Assembly: GCF_014189855.1 (NCBI RefSeq)
Contig: NZ_BJFN01000005.1
Location: 248,001-312,000, forward strand
Origin: Buttiauxella sp. A111
GTDB taxonomy: Bacteria; Pseudomonadota; Gammaproteobacteria; Enterobacterales; Enterobacteriaceae
DNA: 64,000 bases
Direction of reading: 5' to 3'
The notes beneath the pieces are model-generated. The model saw nothing but the letters and a program-made list of their open reading frames with translations. It was not told the DNA's origin and made no database searches. The position numbers and the translations under genes were made by a program. The number at the start of each line of letters is the position of its first letter. The first letter of the stretch is position 1. Of this stretch, positions 53,968-62,281 are shown one piece after another.

Positions 53968-55251
53968 TTAGGCGTGGTGTGCTCCCACCGGAACGTGTTG
54001 GTTTATCGCCGGTTTTACGATCAGAGTTAGCCACACAGAGGCGAGCAATGCTACCCCCATAAAAACATAGGAAGCGGACGGGCTGCCCGTTGCGCCGTTA
54101 AGGTAGCCAACAAACCAGGAGCCAACAAATGAACCCAATGCACCCATGCTGTTAATTAATGCCATTGCGCCACCGGCAACATTGCGGGGCAGCATTTCGG
54201 GGATAATCGCAAAGAACGGGCCGTAGGGGGCGTACATTGCGGCACCGGCAATCACGAGTAGCGTGTAGGAAACCCAGAAATGGTCAGCGCCTACCAGCCA
54301 GGAGCCGAGGAATGCCATGGCACCAATCAGCAGCAGAGGCCAGACGAACAGTTTACGGTTCTGCATTTTGTCTGAGGCCCAGGAAACCACAATCATCGCG
54401 ATAGTTGCCGCCAGATACGGAACCGATGACAGCCAGCCGACTTCCACCATTCCCATGCCAGCCGCCCCAGCGCCACGGATGATAGAGGGCAGCCACAAAA
54501 CGAAGCCATATACGCCGATGCTCCAGCAGAAATATTGCATACACAGCAGCACAACATTGCGCGAGCGGAATGCTTCGCTGTAGTTACGCACCGCTTTAAT
54601 CCCTTGTTGCTCTTTTTCGAGCTGAGCCTGTAACGCGGCTTTTTCGTCTTCGGACAACCAGCCAACCTGCGCAGGTTTATCTTTTACCAGTACCCACCAG
54701 GCAAAGGCCCAGATAACCGCTGGAATGCCTTCGAAGATAAACATTTCGCGCCAGCCGAAGGCTTGAATCAGGTAGCCTGAAACCACCGACATCCACAGTA
54801 CCGTGACCGGATTACCGAGGATTAAGAAGGTGTTAGCTCTTGAGCGCTCGGATTTAGTGAACCAGTTGCTGATGTAAATCAGCATCGCTGGCATCACGGC
54901 GGCTTCCACCACGCCGAGGATAAAGCGAATGGCAGCCAGTGCCGGAATATTGCTGACCATGCCAGTCAACGACGCGCAGCCGCCCCACAAAATCAGGCAG
55001 ACAAAGATAAGTTTGCGCACGCTGCGACGTTCGGCATACATCGCACCGGGGATCTGGAAGAAGAAATACCCCAGGAAAAACAGTGCCCCAAGCAACGACG
55101 AGATCCCTTTGGTGATGCCCAGGTCGTCATTAATGCCTGCGGCGGAAGCAAAACTAAAGTTGGCACGATCGAGGTACGCCAGGCTATACGTGATGAACAC
55201 GATTGGCATGATGTACCACCAACGTTTTGGCGCAATAGTATGGGTTTTCAT
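53968..55251 (-). CDS. kguT: MFS transporter, predicted 2-ketogluconate permease (KguT)
   Basis: This 427-residue transporter has twelve predicted helices and the anion:cation symporter (phthalate/glucarate permease-like) pattern: YSLAYLDRANFSFASAAGIN near residue 22 and GYFFFQIPGAMYAERRSVRK near 60. It lies 66 bases upstream of ghrB and 82 downstream of the kinase gene. The gene order, identical to the Pseudomonas kguEKTD operon, points to 2-ketogluconate as the substrate. Glucarate or another sugar acid cannot be excluded from sequence. Confidence 0.85.
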   Translation of the reverse strand: MKTHTIAPKRWWYIMPIVFITYSLAYLDRANFSFASAAGINDDLGITKGISSLLGALFFLGYFFFQIPGAMYAERRSVRKLIFVCLILWGGCASLTGMVSNIPALAAIRFILGVVEAAVMPAMLIYISNWFTKSERSRANTFLILGNPVTVLWMSVVSGYLIQAFGWREMFIFEGIPAVIWAFAWWVLVKDKPAQVGWLSEDEKAALQAQLEKEQQGIKAVRNYSEAFRSRNVVLLCMQYFCWSIGVYGFVLWLPSIIRGAGAAGMGMVEVGWLSSVPYLAATIAMIVVSWASDKMQNRKLFVWPLLLIGAMAFLGSWLVGADHFWVSYTLLVIAGAAMYAPYGPFFAIIPEMLPRNVAGGAMALINSMGALGSFVGSWFVGYLNGATGSPSASYVFMGVALLASVWLTLIVKPAINQHVPVGAHHA

Positions 55252-55333
55252 AGGCTAGCCTCTATGTTGAGGAGAGTCGCATCATGCCGAGTGTAGGGCA
55301 CAGCCGATGCAGTCTTTTAATTTTGGGTAGTGT

Positions 55334-56272
55334 TTATTCGCCAAGCGCCGCTCGGGTGGGTAACCCTTCGCTGTCGCCGATGACTTGTATCGCCAGTGAG
55401 CCGATTTTATTACCGCGGCTAACGGCTTGTGGTAAAGATTTTCCTTCGAGCAGGGCACTTATCACGCCCACCGCAAAGCCGTCTCCGGCACCGACGGTGT
55501 CGATAACGTTTTCCACTTTCACTGCGCTCACCGCGCCTTTTTCACCGTCGGCAGTTTTGAACCAGGCACCGTCAGCGCCTGTTTTCAACACCACGGTTTT
55601 CACACCGTGATCCAGATAAAAATCAGCAATCGCTTCTGGGGTTTTTTGCCCTGTCAGCAATGCACCTTCGCTCAAACCGGGCAGAACCCAATCGGCCTGG
55701 AAAGCGAGCGTATTCAACTGCTTCACCATTTCTGCTTCGCTTTTCCACAACACCGGACGCAGATTTGGGTCGAAAGAAATCGTTTTGCCTTTCTGTTTCA
55801 TTATCCGTGCGGCGTGATTTAGCAGTTCTAAAGAGCTGTCTGAAAGCGCTGCCGCCACACCGCTCAAATGCAAATGGCGTGCGGAACAGAAGTACTTTTC
55901 ATTGAAATCGGCAATTGATAAATGGCTGGCAGCCGAGCCTTTACGGAAATACTCCACAATGGGATCGGTTCCATTTTCGGCTTTAGATTTGAGCTGGAAG
56001 CCAGTTGCATAACGCTCATCAGTGGTGACGCCACGGTCGTCGATTTGCTCTTTCGCCAACTGTTGCTGCACATAGCGGCCAAAAGAGTCGTTACCCACGC
56101 GGCTGACCCAACCAACTTTCAGCCCAAGGCGTGCAAGGCCGGTGGCGACGTTCAGTTCAGCGCCAGCCACGCGTTTGACAAACTGCTCTGCGGCGGCAAG
56201 GCTACCGGTTTGGCTGGCGACAAACATCGCCATCGCTTCACCAATGGTTATCACATCAAGCTGTTTCGACAT
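55334..56272 (-). CDS. kguK: PfkB-family 2-ketogluconate kinase (KguK)
   Basis: This 312-residue ribokinase-family enzyme begins with VITIGEAMAMF, has GAELNVATGLARLG near residue 37 and the catalytic-base motif DTVGAGDGFAVGV near 258. It resembles 2-dehydro-3-deoxygluconokinase (KdgK), to which KguK is related. Phosphorylation of 2-ketogluconate to its 6-phosphate is inferred from operon context. It starts three bases after the kguE stop. The next gene is the transporter. Confidence 0.87.
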   Translation of the reverse strand: MSKQLDVITIGEAMAMFVASQTGSLAAAEQFVKRVAGAELNVATGLARLGLKVGWVSRVGNDSFGRYVQQQLAKEQIDDRGVTTDERYATGFQLKSKAENGTDPIVEYFRKGSAASHLSIADFNEKYFCSARHLHLSGVAAALSDSSLELLNHAARIMKQKGKTISFDPNLRPVLWKSEAEMVKQLNTLAFQADWVLPGLSEGALLTGQKTPEAIADFYLDHGVKTVVLKTGADGAWFKTADGEKGAVSAVKVENVIDTVGAGDGFAVGVISALLEGKSLPQAVSRGNKIGSLAIQVIGDSEGLPTRAALGE

Positions 56273-56275
56273 CTC

Positions 56276-57025
56276 TTACTCCTCGCGTAATAAGTTGACG
56301 TAGTGGCGGGTGACCGCGGTCAGGTCACGGCCCTCAAGCGGAAATTCAATCCCACGCGGCGCGTCGGCTGGCAGGTTTTTCAGTAATTCCAGCCAGCGTG
56401 GTTCAGCCTCATCCAGCGCGATGGCGCGGTAGTGATAATGGTGCGCAACGGCGGCTTTAACATGGATATAGCTGACAGACGGCGCAAGTACGCGAGCCGC
56501 GGCTTCTGGCGATTCATCGACCCACAGCCAGTTCGCCATATCAAAAGTGAGCGTTACGGGAAGGTTCAGCACGTTGCAGGCCGCCTGGAAGCGCTGCATC
56601 GGGGCGAGTTTGCCGTAATTTGTCTGGTCGTTTTCCACCACCAGTGGCACATCGCTTTGAGCAAGCCACTGCTGCAAAAGAGGAAATTGCTGACTGCTAC
56701 GGAAGTGGCCGAGAGAAAGTTTAAGCCAACTGGCATTGAGCTGATGGGCTTCGAGCAGCAATGAAGGGATCAGGGGATTCAGTTTGCCGTTATCAATGAA
56801 CAGCGGCTCCGGTGCGGAATAGCAGGCCTGGAGATGGTGTTCAGCGATTTGCTGCGCCAGTTCTGGCAGGGCATCAAGCTGCACGGCGTTAAATAATTCG
56901 CGGCGGATTTCTACCCCGTCAGCACCGGCATTGGCGATGACAGGCAACAACGCATGTTGGCCACCCAGAGCGGCGATACGTTCATGCCCGTAAGCGGCTG
57001 TGACAATAATAATTTTTCTCGGCAT
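56276..57025 (-). CDS. kguE: Sugar-phosphate isomerase/epimerase-like protein (KguE)
   Basis: This 249-residue TIM-barrel protein belongs to the AP-endonuclease-2/xylose-isomerase-like family: IANAGADGVEIRRELF near residue 30, VVENDQTNYG near 132, LTFDMANWLWV near 160 and SYIHVKAAV near 183, giving the Glu/Asp/His metal ligands. It is the first structural gene after the PtxS-like operator. In Pseudomonas KguE is named as a putative epimerase but its reaction is not settled. Confidence 0.85.
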   Translation of the reverse strand: MPRKIIIVTAAYGHERIAALGGQHALLPVIANAGADGVEIRRELFNAVQLDALPELAQQIAEHHLQACYSAPEPLFIDNGKLNPLIPSLLLEAHQLNASWLKLSLGHFRSSQQFPLLQQWLAQSDVPLVVENDQTNYGKLAPMQRFQAACNVLNLPVTLTFDMANWLWVDESPEAAARVLAPSVSYIHVKAAVAHHYHYRAIALDEAEPRWLELLKNLPADAPRGIEFPLEGRDLTAVTRHYVNLLREE

Positions 57026-57065
57026 TAACTTCGTCCGGAGTCGTAATGGTATCTATTACGCTAGA

Positions 57066-57079
57066 TGGAACCGGTTCCA
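57066..57079. promoter_or_regulatory. PtxS-type operator palindrome
   Basis: TGGAACCGGTTCCA is a perfect 14-base palindrome located between ptxS and kguE, 41 bases before the kguE ATG. The Pseudomonas PtxS operator is TGAAACCGGTTTCA, differing by one symmetric pair. The central CCGG fits LacI-family half sites. Confidence 0.9.
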
Positions 57080-57127
57080 AAGAAAAGCCAGGGATAGCTA
57101 ATTTATGATCGCTATCACGAACAAAGA

Positions 57128-58147
57128 TTACCGTACTGTAGAACCTCTCACGATCAACTCGCCTGAAAAAACCTGCTCATAGACACTGTCGCTGCCGCCT
57201 TCAATGCGCTTAACAACTTGCTCAAGAGCGGCGTAGCCAATCTGCCAGGTCGGTTGTTTGAGAGTGGTGATCCCCACACCGGCAAGCTCTGCCCATTCGA
57301 GTTCATCGAAGCCTAACAGGCCAATATCGCTGCCCCAATTCAAACCAATGCGTCGCATTGAGCGGGCAACCTGGAGCGTGAGTGCACCGTTGGCGGAAAT
57401 GACGGCCTTACGCATGCCACGATGGCCGGAATGGAACTGCCGCAGCGTGTTGTCCATCATGTCGGCTTCGTGTAAAGGCACTTCGGCGTTTTCGGCGACA
57501 ATCCCTGGATAGCGCCTGAGCGTGGCGTGGAATGCATTCAGACGTTCCCGGCGCGTGTTAACGGTGCCGAGAGGTTCGCTGAGAAACAGAATCGCTTCAA
57601 ACCCTTGTTCGACAAGATGTTCGGTTGCGGTTGTTGCGGCTTGAGTGTTATCCAGACCCACCACATCGCAGGCAAAATCGGGGATTTTTCGGTCAATCAG
57701 CACCATGGGTAGAGCAGATTGTTGCAGGCGATTTAGCCCTTCTTCGCGCATGCCCACCGCATTCACCACAATCCCTTCCACCTGATAACTGCGCAGCAAA
57801 TCCAGGTAATGCAGCTCCTGATCCACTTCGTTGTTGGTGTTACAGACCAGCGGCGTAAAGCCTTTTTCCCGGCATGCCGCTTCGATGCCACTGAGTACAT
57901 CGACAGAGTAGGGGTTGGTGATATCCGCAATAATCAGGCCAATTAAACGCGTACGCCCACGTTTCAGGCCGCGTGCCATTTGGCTTGGGCGGTAGTCGAG
58001 CTCAGCAATTGCGGTTTCGATGCGTAAGCGCAGATCGTCAGACAGCACACTTTGCTCGCCGTTAAGATAGCGGGAAACACTGGTTTTTCCGGTCTTTGCC
58101 GCTTTCGCGACGTCGCTTATCGTTGGGCGGGCTGCCTTGCTTGTCAT
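57128..58147 (-). CDS. ptxS: LacI-family regulator PtxS-like
   Basis: This 339-residue regulator begins with an HTH (TISDVAKAAKTGKTSVSRYL, residues 9-28) and the hinge helix PSQMARGLKRGRTRLIG, then a periplasmic-binding-like effector domain. The ATG at 58147 has GGAG at good spacing; an upstream in-frame extension of 38 codons crosses a partial ERIC sequence and is rejected. Linked to kguEKTD and the palindrome at 57066, it is the predicted 2-ketogluconate-responsive repressor of the operon. Confidence 0.88.
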   Translation of the reverse strand: MTSKAARPTISDVAKAAKTGKTSVSRYLNGEQSVLSDDLRLRIETAIAELDYRPSQMARGLKRGRTRLIGLIIADITNPYSVDVLSGIEAACREKGFTPLVCNTNNEVDQELHYLDLLRSYQVEGIVVNAVGMREEGLNRLQQSALPMVLIDRKIPDFACDVVGLDNTQAATTATEHLVEQGFEAILFLSEPLGTVNTRRERLNAFHATLRRYPGIVAENAEVPLHEADMMDNTLRQFHSGHRGMRKAVISANGALTLQVARSMRRIGLNWGSDIGLLGFDELEWAELAGVGITTLKQPTWQIGYAALEQVVKRIEGGSDSVYEQVFSGELIVRGSTVR

Positions 58148-58189
58148 GATTGTCTCCGAAGGGTAACTTTCTGGAGAGTAACATAAATT

Positions 58190-58237
58190 ATGCCCGTCAT
58201 ACTTCGAGCTACATCTTTGTTGGCGGCGAGACTCACA
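58190..58237. repeat. Truncated ERIC-like fragment
   Basis: TGCCCGTCATACTTCGAGCT, then ACATCTTTGTTGGCGGC, matches about 45 bases of one ERIC arm and then diverges. It lies in the ptxS upstream region and overlaps its probable promoter. Confidence 0.65.
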
Positions 58238-58348
58238 ATCTGAAAAATAACGCGTCCTCATTCACCCTGATCTTGTCCGTTTTTGGTATTAGCAGCACAT
58301 CAAACTCTTGTCACAATGGAATCCTGTTCACTGATGAGGAGTCCGAAA

Positions 58349-58891
58349 ATGTCACGTTCCGCATTGATTAATATCGACACCCAGCAATCCTTTTTCCATC
58401 GCGATTACTGGCAGGAAGAGGATTTTCCTGCGTTCAGGCAGGCGATTTCAACGCTGATTTCTGGCTGTCAGGATTTGAAAGTCCCGGTGGTAGATATCTT
58501 CCATGTTGACGATCAAGGCCCGTTCTCCCTCGCTTCCGGCTACGTTAAAGCGATGCCTTTTTTGCAGCATCAGGCTGATGTTGTATTCCAGAAACACGTC
58601 CACAACGCATTTACGGATACCGGCCTCGATCTTTGGCTGCGTAAACGTGACATTAACCATCTGATTATTTGCGGGATTCGTACCGAGCAATGCTGCGAAA
58701 CCACCGCGCGGGTGGCGTCCGATTTGGGTTATCGCGTTTCATTTGTCAGTGACGCGATGCTCACCTTCCCGATGAGCTGGAAAGGGGTTACGCTGGATAC
58801 TGCAACCCTCCGGCATCGAACCGAAACGGTGCTGGCAGGGCGATTTGCACAAATCCAAACCGTTGCCGAATGCCTGGAGTCATTATCGTGA
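58349..58891 (+). CDS. Isochorismatase-family cysteine hydrolase
   Basis: This 180-residue hydrolase has the family triad: Asp in LINIDTQQSFF near residue 10, Lys in VVFQKHVHNAF near 84 and Cys in ICGIRTEQCCETTAR near 117. The ATG has a TGAGGAG site. Substrate could be an amide, nicotinamide-like compound or isochorismate; nothing here decides. Its last codon overlaps the start of a GlxA-type regulator, which probably responds to its substrate or product. Confidence 0.87.
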   Translation: MSRSALINIDTQQSFFHRDYWQEEDFPAFRQAISTLISGCQDLKVPVVDIFHVDDQGPFSLASGYVKAMPFLQHQADVVFQKHVHNAFTDTGLDLWLRKRDINHLIICGIRTEQCCETTARVASDLGYRVSFVSDAMLTFPMSWKGVTLDTATLRHRTETVLAGRFAQIQTVAECLESLS

Positions 58892-59805
58892 GTATTGGGG
58901 TCTGGTTCGTTGTTTTGCCCGGTGTATTGTCGCTCGATTTGACTGGCCCTGCGGAAACGCTGGCGCTGGCAGGCGATGCTTTTCATCTGCATTTCATCGG
59001 CCCGGACCCACAAGTGACGACGTCTATCGGGCTTAATTTTTCGGGTATCGAACCGCTACCAGAAAACTTCCCGTCCGGCAGTCTGCTGGTGTTGCCCGGC
59101 GTGTGCGATTCAAACCGCTACTTTGATACGCCGCAGGCTGAACAGGTGCGCCGCTGGCTGACGCGCCTGCAACCGCAAATTCACAGCCAACAACTCAATT
59201 TGATGTGCGTCTGCTCGGGGGCGCTGCTGGCGGCGAAAGCCGGGCTGATGAGCGGCGTGCAATGCACCACGCATCACGATGTGCTGCTCCGGTTGCGCGC
59301 AGCAGCCCCGACTGCGCAGGTGAAGGAAAACCGTATTTTTGTTGAAGACCGTGGCATCTGGACCAGCGCGGGGATTACCTCTGGTATTGATTTATCACTG
59401 CATTTGATTAACCGCTATTGTGGGCCAAAAGCGGCGTTAGATGTGGCGCGTGAAATGGTCGTGTGGTTTCGCCGGTCTGGGGATGATCCGCAATTGTCAC
59501 CGTGGCTGCGCTATCGCAATCACATTCATCCGGCGGTGCATCGTGCCCAGGATTTGCTGTCGGCTACGCCTGAATTCGCGTGGGGTGTCCAGGAAATTGC
59601 CGATAAAGTGCACGTCAGTTCACGCCATTTATCGCGCCTTTTTCAGCAGCATTTGGGGATTTCAGTGCGAGATTATCTGGAGCAACTGCGCCTGGCGGTT
59701 GCCGAACAGCGTTTGTTGCAGGGACAACGCATGGAGCAGGCGGCGATTGCGGCGGGGTTTTCGTCACCACGCCAGTTACATCGCGCCCGCGCCCGTAACG
59801 TTTAG
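58888..59805 (+). CDS. GlxA-type AraC-family regulator with DJ-1/PfpI domain
   Basis: This protein of about 305 residues has an N-terminal class-I glutamine amidotransferase-like (DJ-1/PfpI) domain with a nucleophile-elbow-like [15 protein letters not shown] near residue 107 and an AraC HTH domain near 225-300 ([20 protein letters not shown]). The GTG at 58888 overlaps the isochorismatase stop (GTGA) and has GGAG upstream; an ATG at 58870 is an alternative without a site. Such pairs of isochorismatase-like enzyme and GlxA regulator recur in bacteria. The 3' end overlaps wecH by 4 bases. Confidence 0.85.
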   Translation: MSIGVWFVVLPGVLSLDLTGPAETLALAGDAFHLHFIGPDPQVTTSIGLNFSGIEPLPENFPSGSLLVLPGVCDSNRYFDTPQAEQVRRWLTRLQPQIHSQQLNLMCVCSGALLAAKAGLMSGVQCTTHHDVLLRLRAAAPTAQVKENRIFVEDRGIWTSAGITSGIDLSLHLINRYCGPKAALDVAREMVVWFRRSGDDPQLSPWLRYRNHIHPAVHRAQDLLSATPEFAWGVQEIADKVHVSSRHLSRLFQQHLGISVRDYLEQLRLAVAEQRLLQGQRMEQAAIAAGFSSPRQLHRARARNV

Positions 59806-60797
59806 CTCACCATTTTTCGGGTATCAATGCGCTGCAACGCCATGGAAAGCAGCAAACTACCCGCAAGTGTTGCGCCGAAAATCCACATAATATCGAGCAC
59901 CGGAGAGCTTATGATTTGATATCCATGGGTGCGCAAGAAGTGGATGATCAGTGCATGGAACCCGTAAATCCCCAGTGAGTGCTGCGAGATTAACGTCAGT
60001 CCCGGTAACGGGCGACCATTCAGGCAATTTTTGACGAGCACCAGCAAACTAATGGCGGCGATAAACACCAGTGGCCCACAATAAACATAGAATGTGTCGG
60101 CAAAATTACCGTTCACTTCCAGTTGATGACGCGTGCTAGTCGAAATCGAAAAAATACACAACGCAAACAGGCCTGCCGCCAACCCGCTAATCCAGCGCTT
60201 ATCCGTTTCCAACATGCCAATTGCGCGGCCTAACAAACCGTAAAGCACGTAATAAAACGTGTCGCCACGAATGTATAAATTAATCGGCAGCCATTTCACG
60301 CCATCCAGCGTTTGCGGCACGGTATTAGGATTGGCGATCACGCCAAGTAATACCATCAGCCCCAGAATCACCGTCGCGTTAACCTTCTTCACCTGAATTA
60401 ACGGTGAAAGCAGGTAAATCACTATGATCGCAAAGAAAAACCACAGGTGATAAAACACCGGTTTTTGCAGGATGTAGCGCAGCGAAAGCCCCGCGTTGAT
60501 GGGAGTCAGTAACTTGATATAGATGAGCGCGACCACGCTATAAAAAAACAAGCATGCGGCAATACGTAAAAAATGACGTTGTTGCGCGCTGCGCTCACCG
60601 AAAAACAGATAACCTGAAATCATGAAAAACAGCGGAACGCTCACGCGAGAGGCTGAATTCAGCACGTTTGATAAATCCCAACTAAATGGCGTGACAATAT
60701 TCGCGTTGGTGATGTACCAGGTTGTGGTATGAATCATCACAACCATCAGGCACGCAATCCCGCGTAAATTATCAATCCAGTTAATTTTTTGCTCCAT
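59802..60797 (-). CDS. wecH: O-acetyltransferase WecH (YiaH)
   Basis: WecH is an acyltransferase-3 membrane protein that O-acetylates GlcNAc residues of enterobacterial common antigen. The 331-residue protein has about ten helices. Family motifs: [20 protein letters not shown] near residue 8, [18 protein letters not shown] near 50 and [20 protein letters not shown] near 114. It is near-identical in pattern to E. coli WecH and has the same length. In E. coli it is likewise next to ysaB-glyQS. Confidence 0.93.
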   Translation of the reverse strand: MEQKINWIDNLRGIACLMVVMIHTTTWYITNANIVTPFSWDLSNVLNSASRVSVPLFFMISGYLFFGERSAQQRHFLRIAACLFFYSVVALIYIKLLTPINAGLSLRYILQKPVFYHLWFFFAIIVIYLLSPLIQVKKVNATVILGLMVLLGVIANPNTVPQTLDGVKWLPINLYIRGDTFYYVLYGLLGRAIGMLETDKRWISGLAAGLFALCIFSISTSTRHQLEVNGNFADTFYVYCGPLVFIAAISLLVLVKNCLNGRPLPGLTLISQHSLGIYGFHALIIHFLRTHGYQIISSPVLDIMWIFGATLAGSLLLSMALQRIDTRKMVS

Positions 60798-60933
60798 TCG
60801 TTCCTCTGAGGGCTAAATAGGTATTAATCTGAGTTTGCAGCGGCACTCTTGTCAGGCGCAGTGCGGGTTTGCAGAATGCGGAATACCTGTTACTTATTGA
60901 ATAACAATAACGATTTTAACGTACAGTTAACGA

Positions 60934-61251
60934 ATGATGATGCCAAAAATAAAAAAATGCCGTGGGGCGCTAGCATTAACCGCCCTGTTGTTGAGTGCTT
61001 GTAGTTCGCCCGAGCAGCAAACACAGTATGCGCAAGTTGCACAACACCCCGCCATTCAGGGCGAAACGATGATCGAAACCTGCAAGCTGGAGGCGGCGCA
61101 TCGTTACAACACGCAATCCCGGCGCATCAGCGTGGTGGATTTTAAGCAGTATCAAGGAAGTTATGAGATCCTTGGCAGCACGACGCGCCGGGAAGCATTT
61201 ACCTGCTCCTTCGACGAAAGCGGTCAATTTTTGCACCTTTCGTCGACATAA
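60934..61251 (+). CDS. ysaB: YsaB-like small lipoprotein
   Basis: This 105-residue predicted lipoprotein has a signal ending LLLSACSS, with the lipidated cysteine at about residue 23. [20 protein letters not shown] and [17 protein letters not shown] correspond to the E. coli YsaB core. The synteny wecH-ysaB-glyQ is conserved. Function is unknown. Confidence 0.88.
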   Translation: MMMPKIKKCRGALALTALLLSACSSPEQQTQYAQVAQHPAIQGETMIETCKLEAAHRYNTQSRRISVVDFKQYQGSYEILGSTTRREAFTCSFDESGQFLHLSST

Positions 61252-61360
61252 AGCCGCAACACAGGGCAAACAGCACGTGGATTCGGGCTGTATATCTTCC
61301 CATCAAAAGGTATACTGGCCGCTTCTCTTTTCAACCCTCTCGAACGCGTGCGAAATCAAC

Positions 61361-62272
61361 ATGCAAAAGTTTGATACCAAGACCTTTCAAGGCCTGATCC
61401 TGACTTTACAGGACTACTGGGCTCGCCAGGGCTGCACCATTGTTCAACCTTTGGACATGGAAGTCGGCGCCGGCACCTCTCACCCAATGACTTGCCTGCG
61501 GGCTTTAGGGCCAGAGCCGATGGCAACTGCGTATGTGCAGCCATCTCGCCGTCCTACCGATGGCCGCTACGGTGAAAACCCGAACCGCTTACAGCACTAC
61601 TATCAGTTCCAGGTGGTGATCAAGCCTTCTCCAGAGAACATTCAGGAGTTGTACCTTGGGTCGCTTAAAGAGCTGGGTATGGACCCAACGATTCATGATA
61701 TTCGCTTCGTAGAAGACAACTGGGAAAACCCAACGCTGGGTGCCTGGGGTCTGGGCTGGGAAGTGTGGCTCAACGGCATGGAAGTGACTCAGTTCACTTA
61801 CTTCCAGCAAGTTGGTGGCCTGGAATGTAAGCCTGTTACCGGTGAAATCACTTACGGTTTAGAGCGCCTGGCGATGTACATCCAGGGCGTAGACAGCGTT
61901 TACGATCTGGTCTGGAGCGACGGCCCGCTGGGTAAAACCACTTATGGCGACGTCTTCCACCAGAACGAAGTTGAGCAATCGACTTACAACTTCGAACACG
62001 CTGATGTGGACTTCCTGTTCTCCTGCTTCGAGCAGTATGAGAAAGAAGCGCAGCATCTGCTGGCGCTGGAAAACCCACTGCCGCTGCCAGCTTACGAACG
62101 CATTCTGAAAGCCGCGCACAGCTTTAACCTGCTTGATGCCCGTAAGGCCATCTCGGTTACCGAACGTCAGCGCTACATTCTGCGTATTCGTACACTGACC
62201 AAAGCTGTGGCTGAAGCCTATTACGCTTCTCGTGAAGCGCTTGGCTTCCCGATGTGCAATAAGAACAAATAA
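61361..62272 (+). CDS. glyQ: Glycyl-tRNA synthetase alpha subunit GlyQ
   Basis: GlyQ is the catalytic subunit of the heterotetrameric glycyl-tRNA synthetase. The 303-residue protein begins [20 protein letters not shown]. Class II motif 2/3 elements are visible in [20 protein letters not shown] and [20 protein letters not shown]. The internal ATG is set by family alignment and gives the E. coli length; the open frame upstream crosses ysaB. It is followed after 9 bases by glyS, and the two form an operon. Confidence 0.97.
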   Translation: MQKFDTKTFQGLILTLQDYWARQGCTIVQPLDMEVGAGTSHPMTCLRALGPEPMATAYVQPSRRPTDGRYGENPNRLQHYYQFQVVIKPSPENIQELYLGSLKELGMDPTIHDIRFVEDNWENPTLGAWGLGWEVWLNGMEVTQFTYFQQVGGLECKPVTGEITYGLERLAMYIQGVDSVYDLVWSDGPLGKTTYGDVFHQNEVEQSTYNFEHADVDFLFSCFEQYEKEAQHLLALENPLPLPAYERILKAAHSFNLLDARKAISVTERQRYILRIRTLTKAVAEAYYASREALGFPMCNKNK

Positions 62273-62281
62273 GAGGCTGCC

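Noticed and set aside
58147-58261. N-terminal extension of ptxS
   Set aside because: The 38 extra codons run through a truncated ERIC sequence and lack a ribosome-binding site; the ATG at 58147 has GGAG and directly precedes the LacI-type HTH.
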